A stretch of 64,000 nt of DNA. Origin: Diadophis punctatus similis (taxonomy: Eukaryota > Chordata > Lepidosauria > Squamata > Dipsadidae). The notes under the pieces were generated by a model. It was not told the DNA's origin and did no database searches. It saw only the letters and a list, made by a program, of their open reading frames with translations. Shown piece after piece: positions 22,040 to 33,497 of this stretch. How positions within the stretch are numbered: position 1 is the first letter of the stretch; the number at the start of each line of letters is the position of its first letter. The translations under genes were made by a program, and so were the position numbers. The stretch is from assembly GCA_023053685.1 (NCBI GenBank), contig JALIGW010000005.1, forward strand, positions 33,866,980-33,930,979, given 5' to 3'.

Positions 22040-22250
22040 GGCCAATGACCCTAAGATGTGGTCTTGTTAGATCGGCCCATGTATGCATGTTGGAGTGAAA
22101 GTTCTTTTTAAATATTGCTTGTATTTTGATATGTTTTAAAATTGTTTTTACTGATTGCTGTTTCTATGCCCTGTTGTGAGTCGCCCAGAGTCCCCCTGGG
22201 AGTTGGGCGGCATAGAAATTTTAATAAATTCAAATTCAAAATTCAAAAAA

Positions 22251-23002
22251 ATAGAATATGAACTACAGAAAGAACCTCAAAATAATAAGATAAAAGAAAA
22301 ATGGAATATTATAAAACGTAAGATTAATTTGATAACACAAAAAGAAATAGCACAGAAAATTAAGATGGTGAAACAAAATTATTTTGAGAATGCAAATAAA
22401 ACTGGTTGATGGTTAGCGTACAAATTAAAAAAGGAAAAAGGATAAAGGATAATACACCAACTATAAGATGATAATGGCACAGTTCAATATAGAAGGGAAG
22501 GGGGGAAATACAAAAATTCTTTTCAAAGCTATATTGTCAAGAGGATATAGTTGAAGATAAAGTCAAGCAATATATAGAGACAACAAATATGAGTAAAATT
22601 ACCGAGGAGCAAAGGGAAATGTTAAACAGACCAATAACTACAACATAATTTGAAGCTGTATTGAATAAAACAAAAAACAATAAAACGCCAGGCCCAGACG
22701 TGCTCCCTGTTGAGCTATATAAGAACGTACAAGAATCATTAGAATGGATAATGTTGGAGATATGTAATGACGCTCTTGAGGAGGTGAAGATACCAATAAC
22801 CTGGTCAGAAGCGATCATTACTCTTATCCCCAAGGAGGACATGAATCATCAACAAATTCAAAACTATAGACTGATATCACTATAAAACACAGATTACAAG
22901 ATATTCGCATCAATAGTAGCAGAGAGAATTAAAAGAATTTTGAACAAATATATTCATACAGACCAAAATGGATTTCTAACAGGATGACAGATAAAAAACA
23001 AT
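22251..23002 (+). pseudogene. L1 ORF2 linker and early RT (broken)
   Basis: Continuation of L1 ORF2: KRKINLITQKEIAQKIKMVK, then NKTKNNKTPGPDVLPVELYK at 22661 (the conserved proline-glycine-proline-aspartate opening of the RT domain), TWSEAIITLIPKE, NYRLISL and TDQNGFL. Several stops. The CR1 insertion cuts it at about 23003. Confidence 0.85.
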
Positions 23003-23008
23003 ATTGAG

Positions 23009-24271
23009 GTCAGCCTGACCTCAATACCAGGGAAGATTTTGGAAAAGATAATCAAGCAACGAATCAACGAACACATAGAAGCAAAGACAGTAATAACCAA
23101 AAGTCAACATGGGTTTGTCAAAAACAGATCATACCAGACTAATTTTATTGCATTCTTTGACAAAGTGACAAAATTAGTGGACCAGAGGAATGCTGTCGAT
23201 ATGGTTTACTTGGACTTCAGTAAGGCATTTGATAAAGTAGACCATAACCTACTACTAGATAAAGTAGAAAAATGTGGGATGGACAGCAACACCACCAGAT
23301 GGATTCAAAACTGGCTAACCAATTGCACTCAACGCGTAGTGCTCAATGGAACTGCATCTACATGGAGGGAAGTATGCAGTGGAGTACCCCAAGGCTCTGT
23401 TTTAAGCCCAGTACTCTTCAACATCTTCATCAATGACTTGGACGAGGGGATAGATGGGGAACTCATCAAATTTGCAGATGACACCAAACTGGCATGAATA
23501 GCCAACTCTCCAGAAGATAGGCTCAAGATACAGAAGGATCTTGACAGACTTGAACATTGGGCGCTATCAAACAAAATGAAATTCAATGGTGAAAAAAGTA
23601 AGGTTCTACATTTAGGCAAGAAAAACAAAATGCACAGGTACAGTATATGTGGTACCTTGCTCAACAGTAGTAACTGTGAGAGGGATCTTGGAGTCCTAGT
23701 GGACAACCATTTAAATATGATCCAGCAGTTTGCAGCAGCTGCCAAAAAAGCCAACACAGTTCTAGGCTGCATTAACAGACGGATAGAATCAAGATCACGC
23801 GAAGTGTTAATACCACTTTATAATGCCTTGGTAAGGCCACATTTGGAATACTGCATTCAGGTTTGGTCGCCACAATGTAAAAAGGATGTTGAGACTCTAG
23901 AAAGAGTGCAGAGAAGAGCAACAAAGATGATTAGGGGACTGGAGGCTAAAACATATGAAGAACGGTTGCAGGAACTGGGTATGTCTAATTTAATGAAAAG
24001 AAGGATCAGGGGAGACATGATAGCAGTGTTCCAATATCTCAGGGGTTGCCACAAAGAAGAGGGAGTCAAACTATTCTCCAAAGCACCTGAAGGTAGAACA
24101 AGAAGTAAAGGGTGGAAACTAAACAAGGAGAGAAGTAACTTAGAACTAAGGAGAAATTTCCTGACAGTTAGAACAATTAATCCGTGGAACAGCTTGCCTC
24201 TAGAAGTTGTGAATGCTCCAACACTGGAAGTTTTTAAGATGTTGGATAACCATTTGTCTGAAGTAGTGTAG
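23009..24271 (+). pseudogene. CR1 reverse transcriptase, one in-frame stop
   Basis: A 5'-truncated CR1 ORF2. RT motifs A ([17 protein letters not shown]), B ([20 protein letters not shown]) and C (FADDTKLA) are intact. The C-terminal region carries RDLGVLVDNHLNM, ALVRPHLEYCIQVWSP and RVQRRATKMIRGLE. A single TGA at 23495 is the only break in about 420 codons, and the frame is the same on both sides. That suggests recent insertion. It would copy its RNA during target-primed reverse transcription, but the amino-terminal endonuclease is lost. Confidence 0.9.
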
Positions 24272-24328
24272 GGTTTCCTGCCTAGGCAGGGGGTTGGACT
24301 AGAAGACCTCCAAGGTCCCTTCCAACTC

Positions 24329-24330
<2 letters not shown>

Positions 24331-24380
<50 letters not shown>
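24331..24380. repeat. (TTG)n tail of the CR1
   Basis: About 17 perfect TTG units at the 3' end of the CR1, a simple-repeat tail. Confidence 0.95.
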
Positions 24381-24383
24381 AAT

Positions 24384-25842
24384 ATGAGAATCATAATGAA
24401 TACTTTGGAATTCTAAGAAGTGCATCCTGAAAAGTAAGCTACACTGGTTTTCCTTGATGCCCAAAAAGCTTTCAATAATTTGAATTCGAAATTTATTACA
24501 ATGCAATTGAAATATATGGAATTTGGGACAAAATTTGAAAGGATGATTGAAAAAAATGTATACTAAACAAACAGCTCTGGTAATTATGAATGATGATATT
24601 ACAGAAAAATTTGAAATAACTAAAGGGGTAAGACAAGGATGCCCACTCTTTCTACTTCTATTTATTTTATCATTAGAAACACTTTTGACAAAAATCAGAG
24701 ATCATCAAGAAATAAAAGGTTTAAAAATTAGGAAAGAAGAATATAATGTCCAAGCCTTCGCTGATGATTTTGTATTTATATTGAAAGACCCATTAGAAAC
24801 TGGACCCTAAACTGATTCAAAAAGTAGAAGAATTTGGCGAGGTAGCAGGACTTAAGATCAACAAAAATAAATCCAAATTAATAACCAAAAATCTTACAAA
24901 GAGACAAGAAATTGAATTGGAAGAGAAAATAAAAATTCAAATAACTAAGAAAATAAAATATTTAGGGATTTGGCTTACAACAAAGTGCTCATCAATTAAA
25001 GAGGATAATTATGATAAAATACTGCAGCAAATAAAAAAAGATCTAGAAAATTGGAAAAACAGATTTCATTTTTAGGGAGGATTGCTACGGTCAAAATGAA
25101 TATATTGCCAAAAATATTGTTTTTGTTTCAAGTCATTCCAATTAAATTAGGGAAAACATTCTTTGAAGATTTAAATAAATTAGTTACCAAATTTATATGG
25201 CAAGGGAAAAAGCCTAGGATTAAACTAAAACTTTTGCAAGATACAAAAGATAAAGGGGGTTTGGCATTACCTGAGTGGGAAATATATTATCATGCATCTA
25301 TCTTAACTTGGTTAAAAGATTGGATGGAATTAAGAAACAAAAGGATTTTAGTTATAGAAGGACACGACCTGTAAGTGGGATGGCATATATTCCTATGGGA
25401 TAAAAAGTATAAAACGCATAGCTATTTCCAAAGGCATATAGTAAGGAATGCACTCTTACAGATTTGGGAAAAAATAAAAAATAAAAAGCATTATATAAAA
25501 ATCCCAATGTGGTTATCCTCAATAGAAGCAGTGAAACATCCAAATTTAACTGATATAGATAAGATAATTAGATATAAGGATTTGTTAAACAAACAAGGAA
25601 ACTTGAAAACAAAACAAGAATTGGAACATGACCTAGGTAGGGGGATTGATTGGTGGACATATATACAAATCCAGTCTAAATACAAAGAGGATAAAAAAAT
25701 ATATGAAATACAAAAGGATCAACAAGAACTGGACAAAATTATACAAGGAACAGAGGAAAAATTTATTAGTAAAATATATAAATATTTTTATATATTAGTA
25801 AAATATATAAAAATATCTACCTTTCTCCTACAACCAAAATGA
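24384..25842 (+). pseudogene. L1 ORF2 RT core and post-RT region (broken)
   Basis: After the CR1 the L1 continues: FLDAQKAFNNLNSKFI (motif A), VRQGCPLFLLLFILSLETLL (motif B), IKGLKIRKEEYNVQAFADDF with motif C (FADD intact), then FLGRIATVKMNILPKILFLF, FIWQGKKPRIKLKLLQDTKD, GGLALPEWEIYYHASILTWL and KKHYIKIPMWLSS. It closely follows the minus-strand L1 at 12045-13372. It ends near 25842 in AT-rich sequence without the C-terminal cysteine domain. Several stops. Confidence 0.85.
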
Positions 25843-25855
25843 TGACCAGGCCATT

Positions 25856-26200
25856 TATTTTATTTTATTGGGACAGTAGTGAATGTTGCCATTGAGATTA
25901 ACTTCTGTTAAGGCTGATTTGCAGAATGTCGGCAAGAATCAGTACTTATGTCTCTCTGTCACCACTCCAGGAAGAAGATTTTTTCCAAAGGTTATTTGGT
26001 AAAAATGGGGAAGGCAGGAGCAATTGCTGTTATCAGGCTGACATATCCCAGACTGTCCAGGGTAGAAGGAGAGAGAATAGCCTTCAGGGAAGGGCCGCTA
26101 CCAAGACAATGATCAGATAAAAGAGTAGAATCCAAGGCAGGATGTAACCTGAGTAAACATCTCAACAAGCTCCACCCTAGCTCTCACAAAAAAAAAAAAA
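25856..26200. other. No feature recognised
   Basis: Follows the cut end of the L1; no coding pattern. A poly-A run lies at 26189-26200. Confidence 0.5.
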
Positions 26201-26465
26201 CCAGAGGGAGAAGGGGAGTGCATTACTGTTATCTTTCACAGCACCTGTTCTGTGGAACATCTTTCTCCTGAGATTTGGAAAGTCCCATCCTGTTGGAAAT
26301 CTGAAAAGCTTTAAAATTTAGCTATTCCCTCAAGAATAGGGCTAGGATGTTAGATGAGTTTGGCTATATGGCATTTGGATATATTTTACTTGTACACCTC
26401 CCAGAGTCCCTCTGTGTGGGAGATGGGCAGTTTCAATATTTGATGAATACATAAATTTTTAAAGG
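26201..26465 (+). mobile_element. Old L2-type LINE 3' end
   Basis: CACCTGTTCTGTGGAACATC, then CCCAGAGTCCCTCTGTGTGG and GAGATGGGCAGTTTCAATAT followed by AATACATAAAT resemble the L2 C-terminus and 3' end in degraded form. Confidence 0.5.
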
Positions 26466-27375
26466 ATCTTGGCTACATTTATTAATGTTATTATGGTGAC
26501 TATTTGTAGGAGAAGAGCAGGTGGAGCTGGGGATGGAGTTAAATGAGTAATAAGCCTAGAGTCATTATGTCCTCGTAAACTTTCTAAGCCCAACTCCTAT
26601 TGAATTCCATTTAACCTTATCTGGCCAATTTAGTATTGAACTTTAGTTGACTAGATTCTTGAGTACAGGCTTGACTATATCTTCTGTGTTTTGCATATGA
26701 TCCTGATCCTTTGCACTTGACATTAATCTAGTCAACTAAAATTATATATTAAGTGCACCAGAGAAGGGTCAATGGAATTCAAGAGTTGGACTTTTGGGAG
26801 GGTTATTGTTATGACTTTAATTTATTGTTCACGACACAGAATTGTGGAAATGAAAAGAGCAACCATAAAAATTACATAAATAAACAAGAGTGTTAATGTT
26901 GTTGTATACTCCATCTATAACATTAGAAATCTAGTCATCAAATCCCATTTAGCTGATAAAAGGCTAACATACTAGGTGGTATGAAAGAATGTATGTACTA
27001 AATGTATATTAAAAAAGAAAAGGTGAACTCTGATCTACTTCCCAGCAGGGACCAATCTATCAGATGTTTTGGGAGAAATGTATAAATGTTTCAACATGTA
27101 GAAATTGTTCACATCCTTTTAACAAGGAGAAACTCCTTTTCTTCTCCTCTCTTCTGTGATGGGTGCAAAGACTTGCAGAAAATATTACAGTTTGCTTGTT
27201 TGTTTCTAGAACCCTAACCAAGATCAGTTAGAATCAAATAAAATCTTGAGGCTTATGATATAGAGGCAAATTCTTATTGCACAAGCTAATGAATTATAGC
27301 TTATGCATTATACTTGTCCCTTTTAACACCACTTTAAACTCCACCAATAAAAGCGTCATACCTAGTTTTTTAGAA
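26466..27375. other. No feature recognised
   Basis: AT-rich single-copy-like DNA with no coding or repeat pattern I can name. Confidence 0.5.
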
Positions 27376-27379
27376 GTGA

Positions 27380-27515
27380 TTTGCTCTTTCCATCTTCTTA
27401 GGGCTGAAAGTGACTGGCCCAAGGTCACCCAATTGGCTTTATGCCTAAGGCTGAATTAGAACTCAGGATCTCTCGGTTTCTAGCCTGATGCCTTAACCAT
27501 TACAGCAAGCTGGCT
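27380..27515 (-). mobile_element. MIR-like SINE, minus strand
   Basis: GTGACTGGCCCAAGGTCACC, then TAGAACTCAGGATCTC and GATGCCTTAACCATTACAGC is the reverse complement of the MIR-type tRNA SINE 5' half (taaccactatg... and ...gtgaccttggg). A second copy lies at 50536..50682. Confidence 0.65.
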
Positions 27516-27882
27516 CATAAAATGAGTATCTGTTGCTAAAAATCTTTTTTTGCTCTGTGGAGTGATTAAAAAAAATACCATCAATGCCTAGTAGCTTTTC
27601 ACATTCCTGGATCCAAGTAGCATATGATTAAGAATAAATAAACTGTACCAAGGAGAATCAGGTAAAATCCAAAAATCCGTAACCTCACATGCAACTGTAG
27701 TGTTTGTACAAAGGGTAGCTCAAAGCTATCTGGAGGGAACACTCTAAGTGAGCAAACCCATGAAGTTTCAATGATGCATTTGGTTACTGCTGATATTCAA
27801 TTTCATGTCAAGAACAAATGCAGTTAAGGAGGAAGCAAGATTTTCCCCTATCATTTGCCTACAGTCTGATGTTTGTCTAGGC
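27516..27882. other. No feature recognised
   Basis: Single-copy-like DNA between two transposon remnants. Confidence 0.5.
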
Positions 27883-28203
27883 CAGTGCTTCTCAAATAGT
27901 GGGGTGGGGCCCCCTGGGGGGGGCGCAGAGCGATCCACTTGGCTTCACTGTGACTACGGTAGGAGATGAGGAAAGACCGGTATGTTTACTGTGTCTAAAA
28001 ATGTTGGCAGCGGACAGCATGAAGCCAAATAAATTAAGGTGTCACTTAAACACATTACACCCCAATCATGCTGATAAGCCGCTTGGGTTTTTTCAGCGAA
28101 AACGTGCCGAATATTGCAAACAATCATCCCGGCGGAGAATTCGGGGGGCGCGAAATGTTTACTTCTTCCTGGGGGGTTAACAGAAAATAATTGAGAAGCA
28201 CTT
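27883..28203 (+). mobile_element. Short hAT element with a BED zinc-finger remnant
   Basis: Left end CAGTGCTTCTCAA and right end TTGAGAAGCACT are inverted. The inside (27960-28130) translates to a BED-type finger pattern: RPVCLLCLKMLAADSMKPNK, LRCHLNTLHP, HADKPLGFFQRKRAEY, that is C-x2-C ... H-x4-H followed by a conserved helix. This is the N-terminal DNA-binding domain of hAT transposases of the ZBED/Charlie kind. The catalytic part is gone, and no target duplication is clear. Confidence 0.75.
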
Positions 28204-28221
28204 ATTCTCAAGTGCTTGAGG

Positions 28222-28442
28222 GGAAGGAAGGAAGGAAGGAAGGAAGGAAGGAAGGAAGGAAGGAAGGAAGGAAGGAAGGAAGGAAGGAAGGAAGGAAGGA
28301 AGGAAGGAAGGAAGGAAGGAAGGAAGGAGGGAGGGAGGGAGGGAGGGAGGGAGGGAGGGAGGGAGGGAGGGAGGAAGGAAGGAAGGGGGGAAGGGGAAGG
28401 GGAAAGGGAAAGGGAAAGGGAAAGGGAAAGGGAAAGGGAAGT
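28222..28442. repeat. Compound (GGAA)n-(GGGA)n-(GGGAAA)n microsatellite
   Basis: About 26 GGAA units, then about 11 GGGA units, a few GGAA, then about 8 GGGAAA units. One strand is almost pure purine. Open frames across it on both strands are repeat artefacts. Confidence 0.95.
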
Positions 28443-29795
28443 TTCAACTTTAATCCAGGAAAGTATTAAGTGTATGGATAAGATGTTCAGTGGAAAATTA
28501 AATGAAACAGTAACTGAGAATCCTGCCATGTTACTGACTGTAATAAAGAACTTATCTGCAGGGACTTTGAACTTTCCAAAAGATGAATAAACAAGAAAAA
28601 CAATGGATTATTCTTAGAACTCAATTCATTCTCTCAAGGGCCAGCTAAGCTTATCCAGTTTGCCATGAACAAAGCCACTGCCAGATTCTTCACTGTGTTA
28701 TGTTGGTAAGTGAAAATGTACACATCATAGCAGTCATACCAGCCCCTAAAGCATGAGATTGCTCTCATTATAACGTAAGTCAGCACATAAGGTGATTGTC
28801 CAAAATCACTAAAGTGCTGTAATGTCTGACAATTTAGGACAAAATTGCTCCAAATATACTGATTTCCGATACCAGTATAGCATGCTGGCTTCATCTTTTT
28901 TATTTCTAAATGGCCTACAACTACATAAACATGGGATGTTCCTAGATGTTCCTACTTGAAGTCTGTGCCAGCAGAGGTAAAGTTGGTGAAACAAAGTAGA
29001 GAGAGGCAAGATAAAGTTACACCAGAAATAAAACTGTAGGAGAGAAACTTTATTCTTACTGAGCCTGAAATGTAATTTCAGCATTTCCATCCTGCCTGTA
29101 CTATTTCCCTGACAAAGAGGTGTCTCTTCAAAACACTCAGTTATAGTAAAGTATGTTGTTGTTGTTTTGCTCTCTGTGAGAGTGAGAGTGAGAGAGGGAG
29201 GAGGATCTTTTGAATTGTGAAACCTGCAGATTCAAGTAGGATTGGAATAAAAGGATTTGTTTATTCTCCCATTTATCCTTTCCTTATATGTTTATTTTGT
29301 TTTATTAAGCATATGGCACCTTACATGTTTAAATTGGTTACATTTCCCCCTTTCCCAAGCAGATTTTTTTTAATCTGATGATTGCTGAAACTATGTTTCT
29401 GACTACTGTTTGGAGTGACTTATTAAACATAGCTGTTTTATTTCCTTGTAGCAATCTTTAGCTTCAAAGCTACTTTGATTTAATCATATCCCCACATTTT
29501 AATTCATTTAACAGTGCCATAACGTTGCACTGACAAATTTTAGCAGTCAGATTAGTGTAAGTGGAAATGAGGAGACCTTTATCTCTCAAATAGCCGAAAA
29601 TGTTATTCAAGCTAATTTCAGTCATTTTTTGAGGTTTGGGGGGCTTTTATCAGTGGGAATAGTACTGGGATTACCATATAGAAAACTTTGGAAAAGATTC
29701 CAAAATAAAGACCCCAAAAATTGTTTAACCCCACATCTATTTTGGTAATACAATTACCTCACCTGATGGCCTCCAAAAATTGAATTGTACCCCTA
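28443..29795. other. No gene recognised
   Basis: Single-copy-like DNA. Short open frames at 28634-29090 on the minus strand have no family pattern. A (GAGA)-like patch lies near 29178-29200. Confidence 0.5.
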
Positions 29796-30036
29796 GGAGC
29801 CGAGGTGGCGCAGTGGTTAGAGTGAATCACTGCAAGCTACTTCAGCTGACTGCTAGCTGCAGTTCAGCTGTTCAAATCTCACCGGCTCAAGGTTGACTCA
29901 GCCTTCCATCCTTCTGAGGTCAGTAAAATGAGGACCCAGATTGTTGGGGGCAATATGCTGAACTCTGTAAACAGCTTAGAGAGGGCTGTAAAGCACTATG
30001 AAGCGGTATAGAAGTCTAAGTGCTATTGCTATTGCT
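29796..30036 (+). mobile_element. tRNA-headed squamate SINE, nearly complete
   Basis: Head GGAGCCGAGGTGGCGCAGTG, B box GTTCAAATCTCACCGG, body GACTCAGCCTTCCATCCTTC and AATGAGGACCCAGATTGTTG, 3' end TAAACAGCTTAGAGAGGGCT, GAAGCGGTATAGAAG and TGCTATTGCTATTGCTA. This is the cleanest copy in the window. Confidence 0.9.
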
Positions 30037-31210
30037 AACTCTCCTCTATCTTTCCTAAAGAGATAAAGGAGCATGGAGATGAGATGGCCTTCCTTCTTCA
30101 AAGTGGGTCTCATTGCTTTTGCTTTTAGTGGACTTTTATAATTCTGCAAACCTACCACTTAGCAGTGCAAATCTAAGCCTACGTTCCTGCCCCAATGGCT
30201 ATACCTGCTTAGAACTCAAAGGCTACCCTCCAGCCTTGGTTACAAAATCATTCCAATGATTTAAGTGGATTTTGGCTGGATGGAGTCTGCTGAATCCAGA
30301 GCATGGGGCTCAGTGCATAAATCTTTGATGACTTTACAAGGATTGTACATGTACATTGCAGCTGCTGACTTTCTTCTTGGGTACAGTAATTTGGCAAGTA
30401 GGTTTTATTTTCTGAGTGGCAGAAATATCTTCTGAATCCCCTTGCTGAAATTCACTGGCAGAGCTTTACGATAATTATACCACAACTGAGTATGTGGTTT
30501 TACACTGATTTACCAGACACAACTCTTTGGAGAGCGCTCAGTGAAGGAAGAGACTCCATCAGCTCAACTGAAAGAGCAGCTTGGAAGCATTTAAGCAATT
30601 TGAACATTATAGATGTTTTAGCACAGGGCTCCTGAGTATAGCCAGAGTTTTAAGCACAGCCACCATTAACTACCTAGCTTTTAAGAATGGCTTCTGCTGT
30701 GTATTAGAGTAGTTGAGCCTTGCAGTTAGGGTTCAAGACAACATTAGTTAGACTTCAGAATTAGGGAAGATGGTGCAATGGAAATGTTGTTTTTGCTGGA
30801 AATGCTGTTTTTGCAAAGAAAGCAATTTTTAAGAATTGTGGGTATAAAAGTTCAGTAGGACATTGAGACATTTAGGTAAAAAGTTCAAAACTGGAAAACG
30901 GGAAGAAACTGTTATTCTGATAAGTGAGTCAGCTTGGTCAAGCAGATCAGTTAACAGATTAACAGTTTTAACCACACAGTCTAGTACTATAGTGAAGAAA
31001 TTAATCACTTGCTTCAATTTATTATGCTTATGTGCAAGGATTGTAAGGAAACAAGAAATATAAGTTAAGAAATTAAAAAAGGGACAAAAGGTAGTATGGA
31101 AAAAGGGGAACTGTGCAAAGGTAGGGAAACAGATTAAGCATGGGGAAATTCATGGATAAACAGGCATTCCGGGAAGATTGCAACCCTGTGGTCTTTGTCA
31201 AAGGGGGCTG
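30037..31210. other. No gene recognised
   Basis: Single-copy-like DNA without a coding pattern. The later part may belong to the LTR-like sequence that follows. Confidence 0.4.
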
Positions 31211-31400
31211 CAGGGAAGGATTTGTGGTTCAGGCGGAAGGAATAAAAAGTTGAAGAAATGTATTCCTCTGTGTGCCTACTTGTTAGCCACCTGCTCTTGC
31301 AAGAACGTATTTTACATGCAATAAACTGCTTGCTGCTTCACTTTATGACGCTGTCAAATTTCTGACTGGTGAGTCTGTTTCTCACATTGGGATGTGACAT
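31211..31400 (+). repeat. Possible solo LTR, 3' (R-U5-like) part
   Basis: GCAATAAACTGCTTGC supplies a polyadenylation signal. About 60 bases later CTGTTTCTCACATTGGGATG looks like the U5 end of a retroviral LTR followed by its primer site. The left boundary and target duplication were not found, so this is only a candidate. A similar AATAAA-plus-tail stretch occurs near 31590-31650. Confidence 0.3.
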
Positions 31401-33346
31401 TTAATAAGGGCAGCATAGTCAGTCCATGGTAGTATTTTAATAAATGTGATAATTAAGTTCTAACCAATCCTTTTATAATCCTGTAGTTCCTTGTCCCTTG
31501 ATTATAACTATTTCCTGTTTTCTTTGTTTCGACCTTGCCCATGGAATGATACTGAACATGCCCACGTGAGCTTGATCTGGCTTTGCAAACCTGTAATAAA
31601 TATTTGCAGATTAAAGGACTCTGATGTACTGCTTGAGTAGACAATGAACCTCAGCTTGGATCACTTGAGAACAGAGAAAAACCTGAAGTTGTAAACAGAA
31701 GAGAAATAAATTCAGAAGTTCCTTTTTTACAGATTTTTGTTCCTCTTTTCACTGAACACTTTTTATTCCAGTTGATTGATTTATGTCTTTTGTAAATTAT
31801 AAAACTGATATATAGGTAAGAGATAGCTTTTCCCTCTATTTTTACTCAAGGCCTTTTATTTTTGCATGATGACTTTTAGACTGCAAGCTTGAAACCAGGA
31901 TTTTTTTTTCTCTTAATGACCTTTATAAGCTGTTCTGGAAACCTTTCTCAGCTGAATAAGAGAGTAAAAATGTTTTAAATAAATGAGTAAATTGGGAATT
32001 AAGATTTAAGGATATATGTTCCCTAGCTCCCTTCACAGAACTATCATTTCCTTGCAGTTAATTAATTAAATCTGAAGTCTTATTAAGAAATCAAGTATTA
32101 GTTTAGTACCAGTAACACTGTGTCATCTAGGGACTACAAGGAACAGACAGCACATAGTACAGATTGTAAAAATTACTGTCCATAATGTTGTTATCCATTT
32201 TTCATGCAAATAAAATGTTTCCGGGCTAAATCTTACAACCCAAACAGAGTTGGGGGTGTCTAACTGAAATAACCGATCTGTTCCGCAGTTCTACCTTTTC
32301 TAAACACTATCAGGCAGTTTAGCTGGACACAGGCATTGCTTTACTCCAATAATCTCTGTTTGCACTTGACTTAATTAGTCAGCAGTCCTTCAGCAATTTG
32401 TACACTCCCGATTAGAACAGTATTGCATGAGATGATAAAAAGGGAGAGAACTAGAAAGGGAAAAATATCAAAACCTTCAAACATGATTTTGCCCAAATTC
32501 TTGGCCTTAAAGGGGTGCATGAATGGATTTGCTCTGCTATAAGAAAGCACAATCGTATCAAAAGCTTCTTAGAGCATAATAAAGCAGGCCATTGTTCTGT
32601 TTAACATGTGGCGTAACAATGATTAAATACAAGGGACCATGGCAATAAGTGCTGGAAAAGGTCAGTTCCCATTTGCTGATGAAGTCTTGAAACCAAACAC
32701 AGAGATGACAAAGATCTACCATGCTTTAGAGGTGTCAATTTTATTCATTTATTTATAAATCCATTATGGCTATTTCTGTTTACATGTTACATTTTCTTAA
32801 AAAGGTCAAATGGCACGGTATTCAGGGATTGTTATACCAGATACAACTTTGATTTAGAAAGATATTCCAGAAACCACTTTATTTTTCCAGTGTAAGGCAT
32901 TTGTTTACTTGTTTCATACAGTACATTTAATACCAGAACCCTAAAAATATGCAATCCACATTCTCAAGCCAAGATCTTTTACAAGGCCAATTAACTTTTC
33001 CCTTGTGCTATTTCAGACCAAATGGCTAAAATTTACAGTTTATTCCACCTTAAGTCATTTTTCAGATGATAAGAAGGCTCTCTGGTTTTCTTTCTGATGA
33101 GTTTCTGGAGACAGCCAATCCCATTCATCTAACTGAGTGAAAGGGTCACCCCAGTGCTGGCAGTACAGAAGCCATTTTTCTGTCTAATAGCTCAGTGTGT
33201 GATCAAGGAATTTCATTAACACAGCCATCTAAATAAGAGTTGAGTATATTTCATTTTCTCTGTATTTACTTATCATAAAATTGTTAACAGTTCAAAGAGT
33301 CATCGAAGCATCACATCTAATTCAACACTCTGCTGCATATATGATC
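31401..33346. other. No gene recognised; possible conserved noncoding DNA
   Basis: Free of recognisable repeats for most of its length. The part around 32230-32640 has mixed-composition sequence and lies 4 kb from the ADRA2A 3' end, so it is a reasonable place to look for conserved noncoding elements. That is inference only. Confidence 0.4.
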
Positions 33347-33354
33347 CTCTAGAA

Positions 33355-33489
33355 CAGGGGTGTCAAACTCAGGGTGTCACGGCGGCGTCACATGACATAT
33401 CAGGACTTTTTTTCCCTTTGTTAAACTGTGCATAGGCGTGGCCAACGCGTGACGCATCCGGCCCATGGGCCTGGAGTTTGACAGTTCTG
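33355..33489. mobile_element. hAT-type MITE with perfect 8-bp TSD
   Basis: Left end CAGGGGTGTCAAACTC and right end GAGTTTGACAGTTCTG are imperfectly inverted. CTCTAGAA flanks both sides (33347..33354 and 33490..33497). At 135 bp it is too short to code for anything. A related copy is at 45716..45849. Confidence 0.9.
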
Positions 33490-33497
33490 CTCTAGAA

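Larger units (their letters stand above)
20587..22250 (+). mobile_element. L2-type LINE nested in L1 ORF2
   Basis: L2 sequence from GGAGGAAACGGATTAT through RT and C-terminal regions to GAGTCGCCCAGAGTCCCCCT, GGGCGGCATAGAAATTT and a short AAATTC-rich tail. It carries a SINE at 20728..20960. L1 coding sequence resumes directly after it (ELQKEPQNNKIKEKWNIIKR). Confidence 0.85.
23003..24383 (+). mobile_element. CR1 LINE, young, 5'-truncated
   Basis: Begins inside the RT at V-S-L-T-S-I-P-G-K and runs to a 3' end GGACTAGAAGACCTCCAAGG, TCCCTTCCAACTCTG and then (TTG)n. Near-duplicated flanks (AATATTGAG before, AATATGAG after) fit a target duplication. The L1 resumes at 24384. Confidence 0.9.
16152..25855 (+). 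mobile_element. L1-type LINE with nested insertions, plus strand
   Basis: The element can be followed from a 5'-UTR-like region (from about 16152) through ORF1 (about 17640-18352 and 19379-19511) and ORF2 (19645-25842). It is interrupted by a SINE tail, a short L2-like tail, a composite DNA element, an L2 carrying a SINE, and a CR1. Without inserts it is about 5.5 kb. The C-terminal cysteine domain and the 3' end are missing, so the copy is cut at its 3' side, unlike the usual 5' truncation of LINEs. Its exact 5' end is uncertain. Confidence 0.8.

Noticed and set aside
23576..24271. A 231-residue frame that looks like an intact gene
   Set aside because: It is the C-terminal half of a CR1 reverse transcriptase, in frame with the RT motifs upstream.
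28634..29090. Overlapping minus-strand frames with Cys and Trp residues
   Set aside because: No recognisable domain, no start context or splice pattern, and they overlap in different frames.
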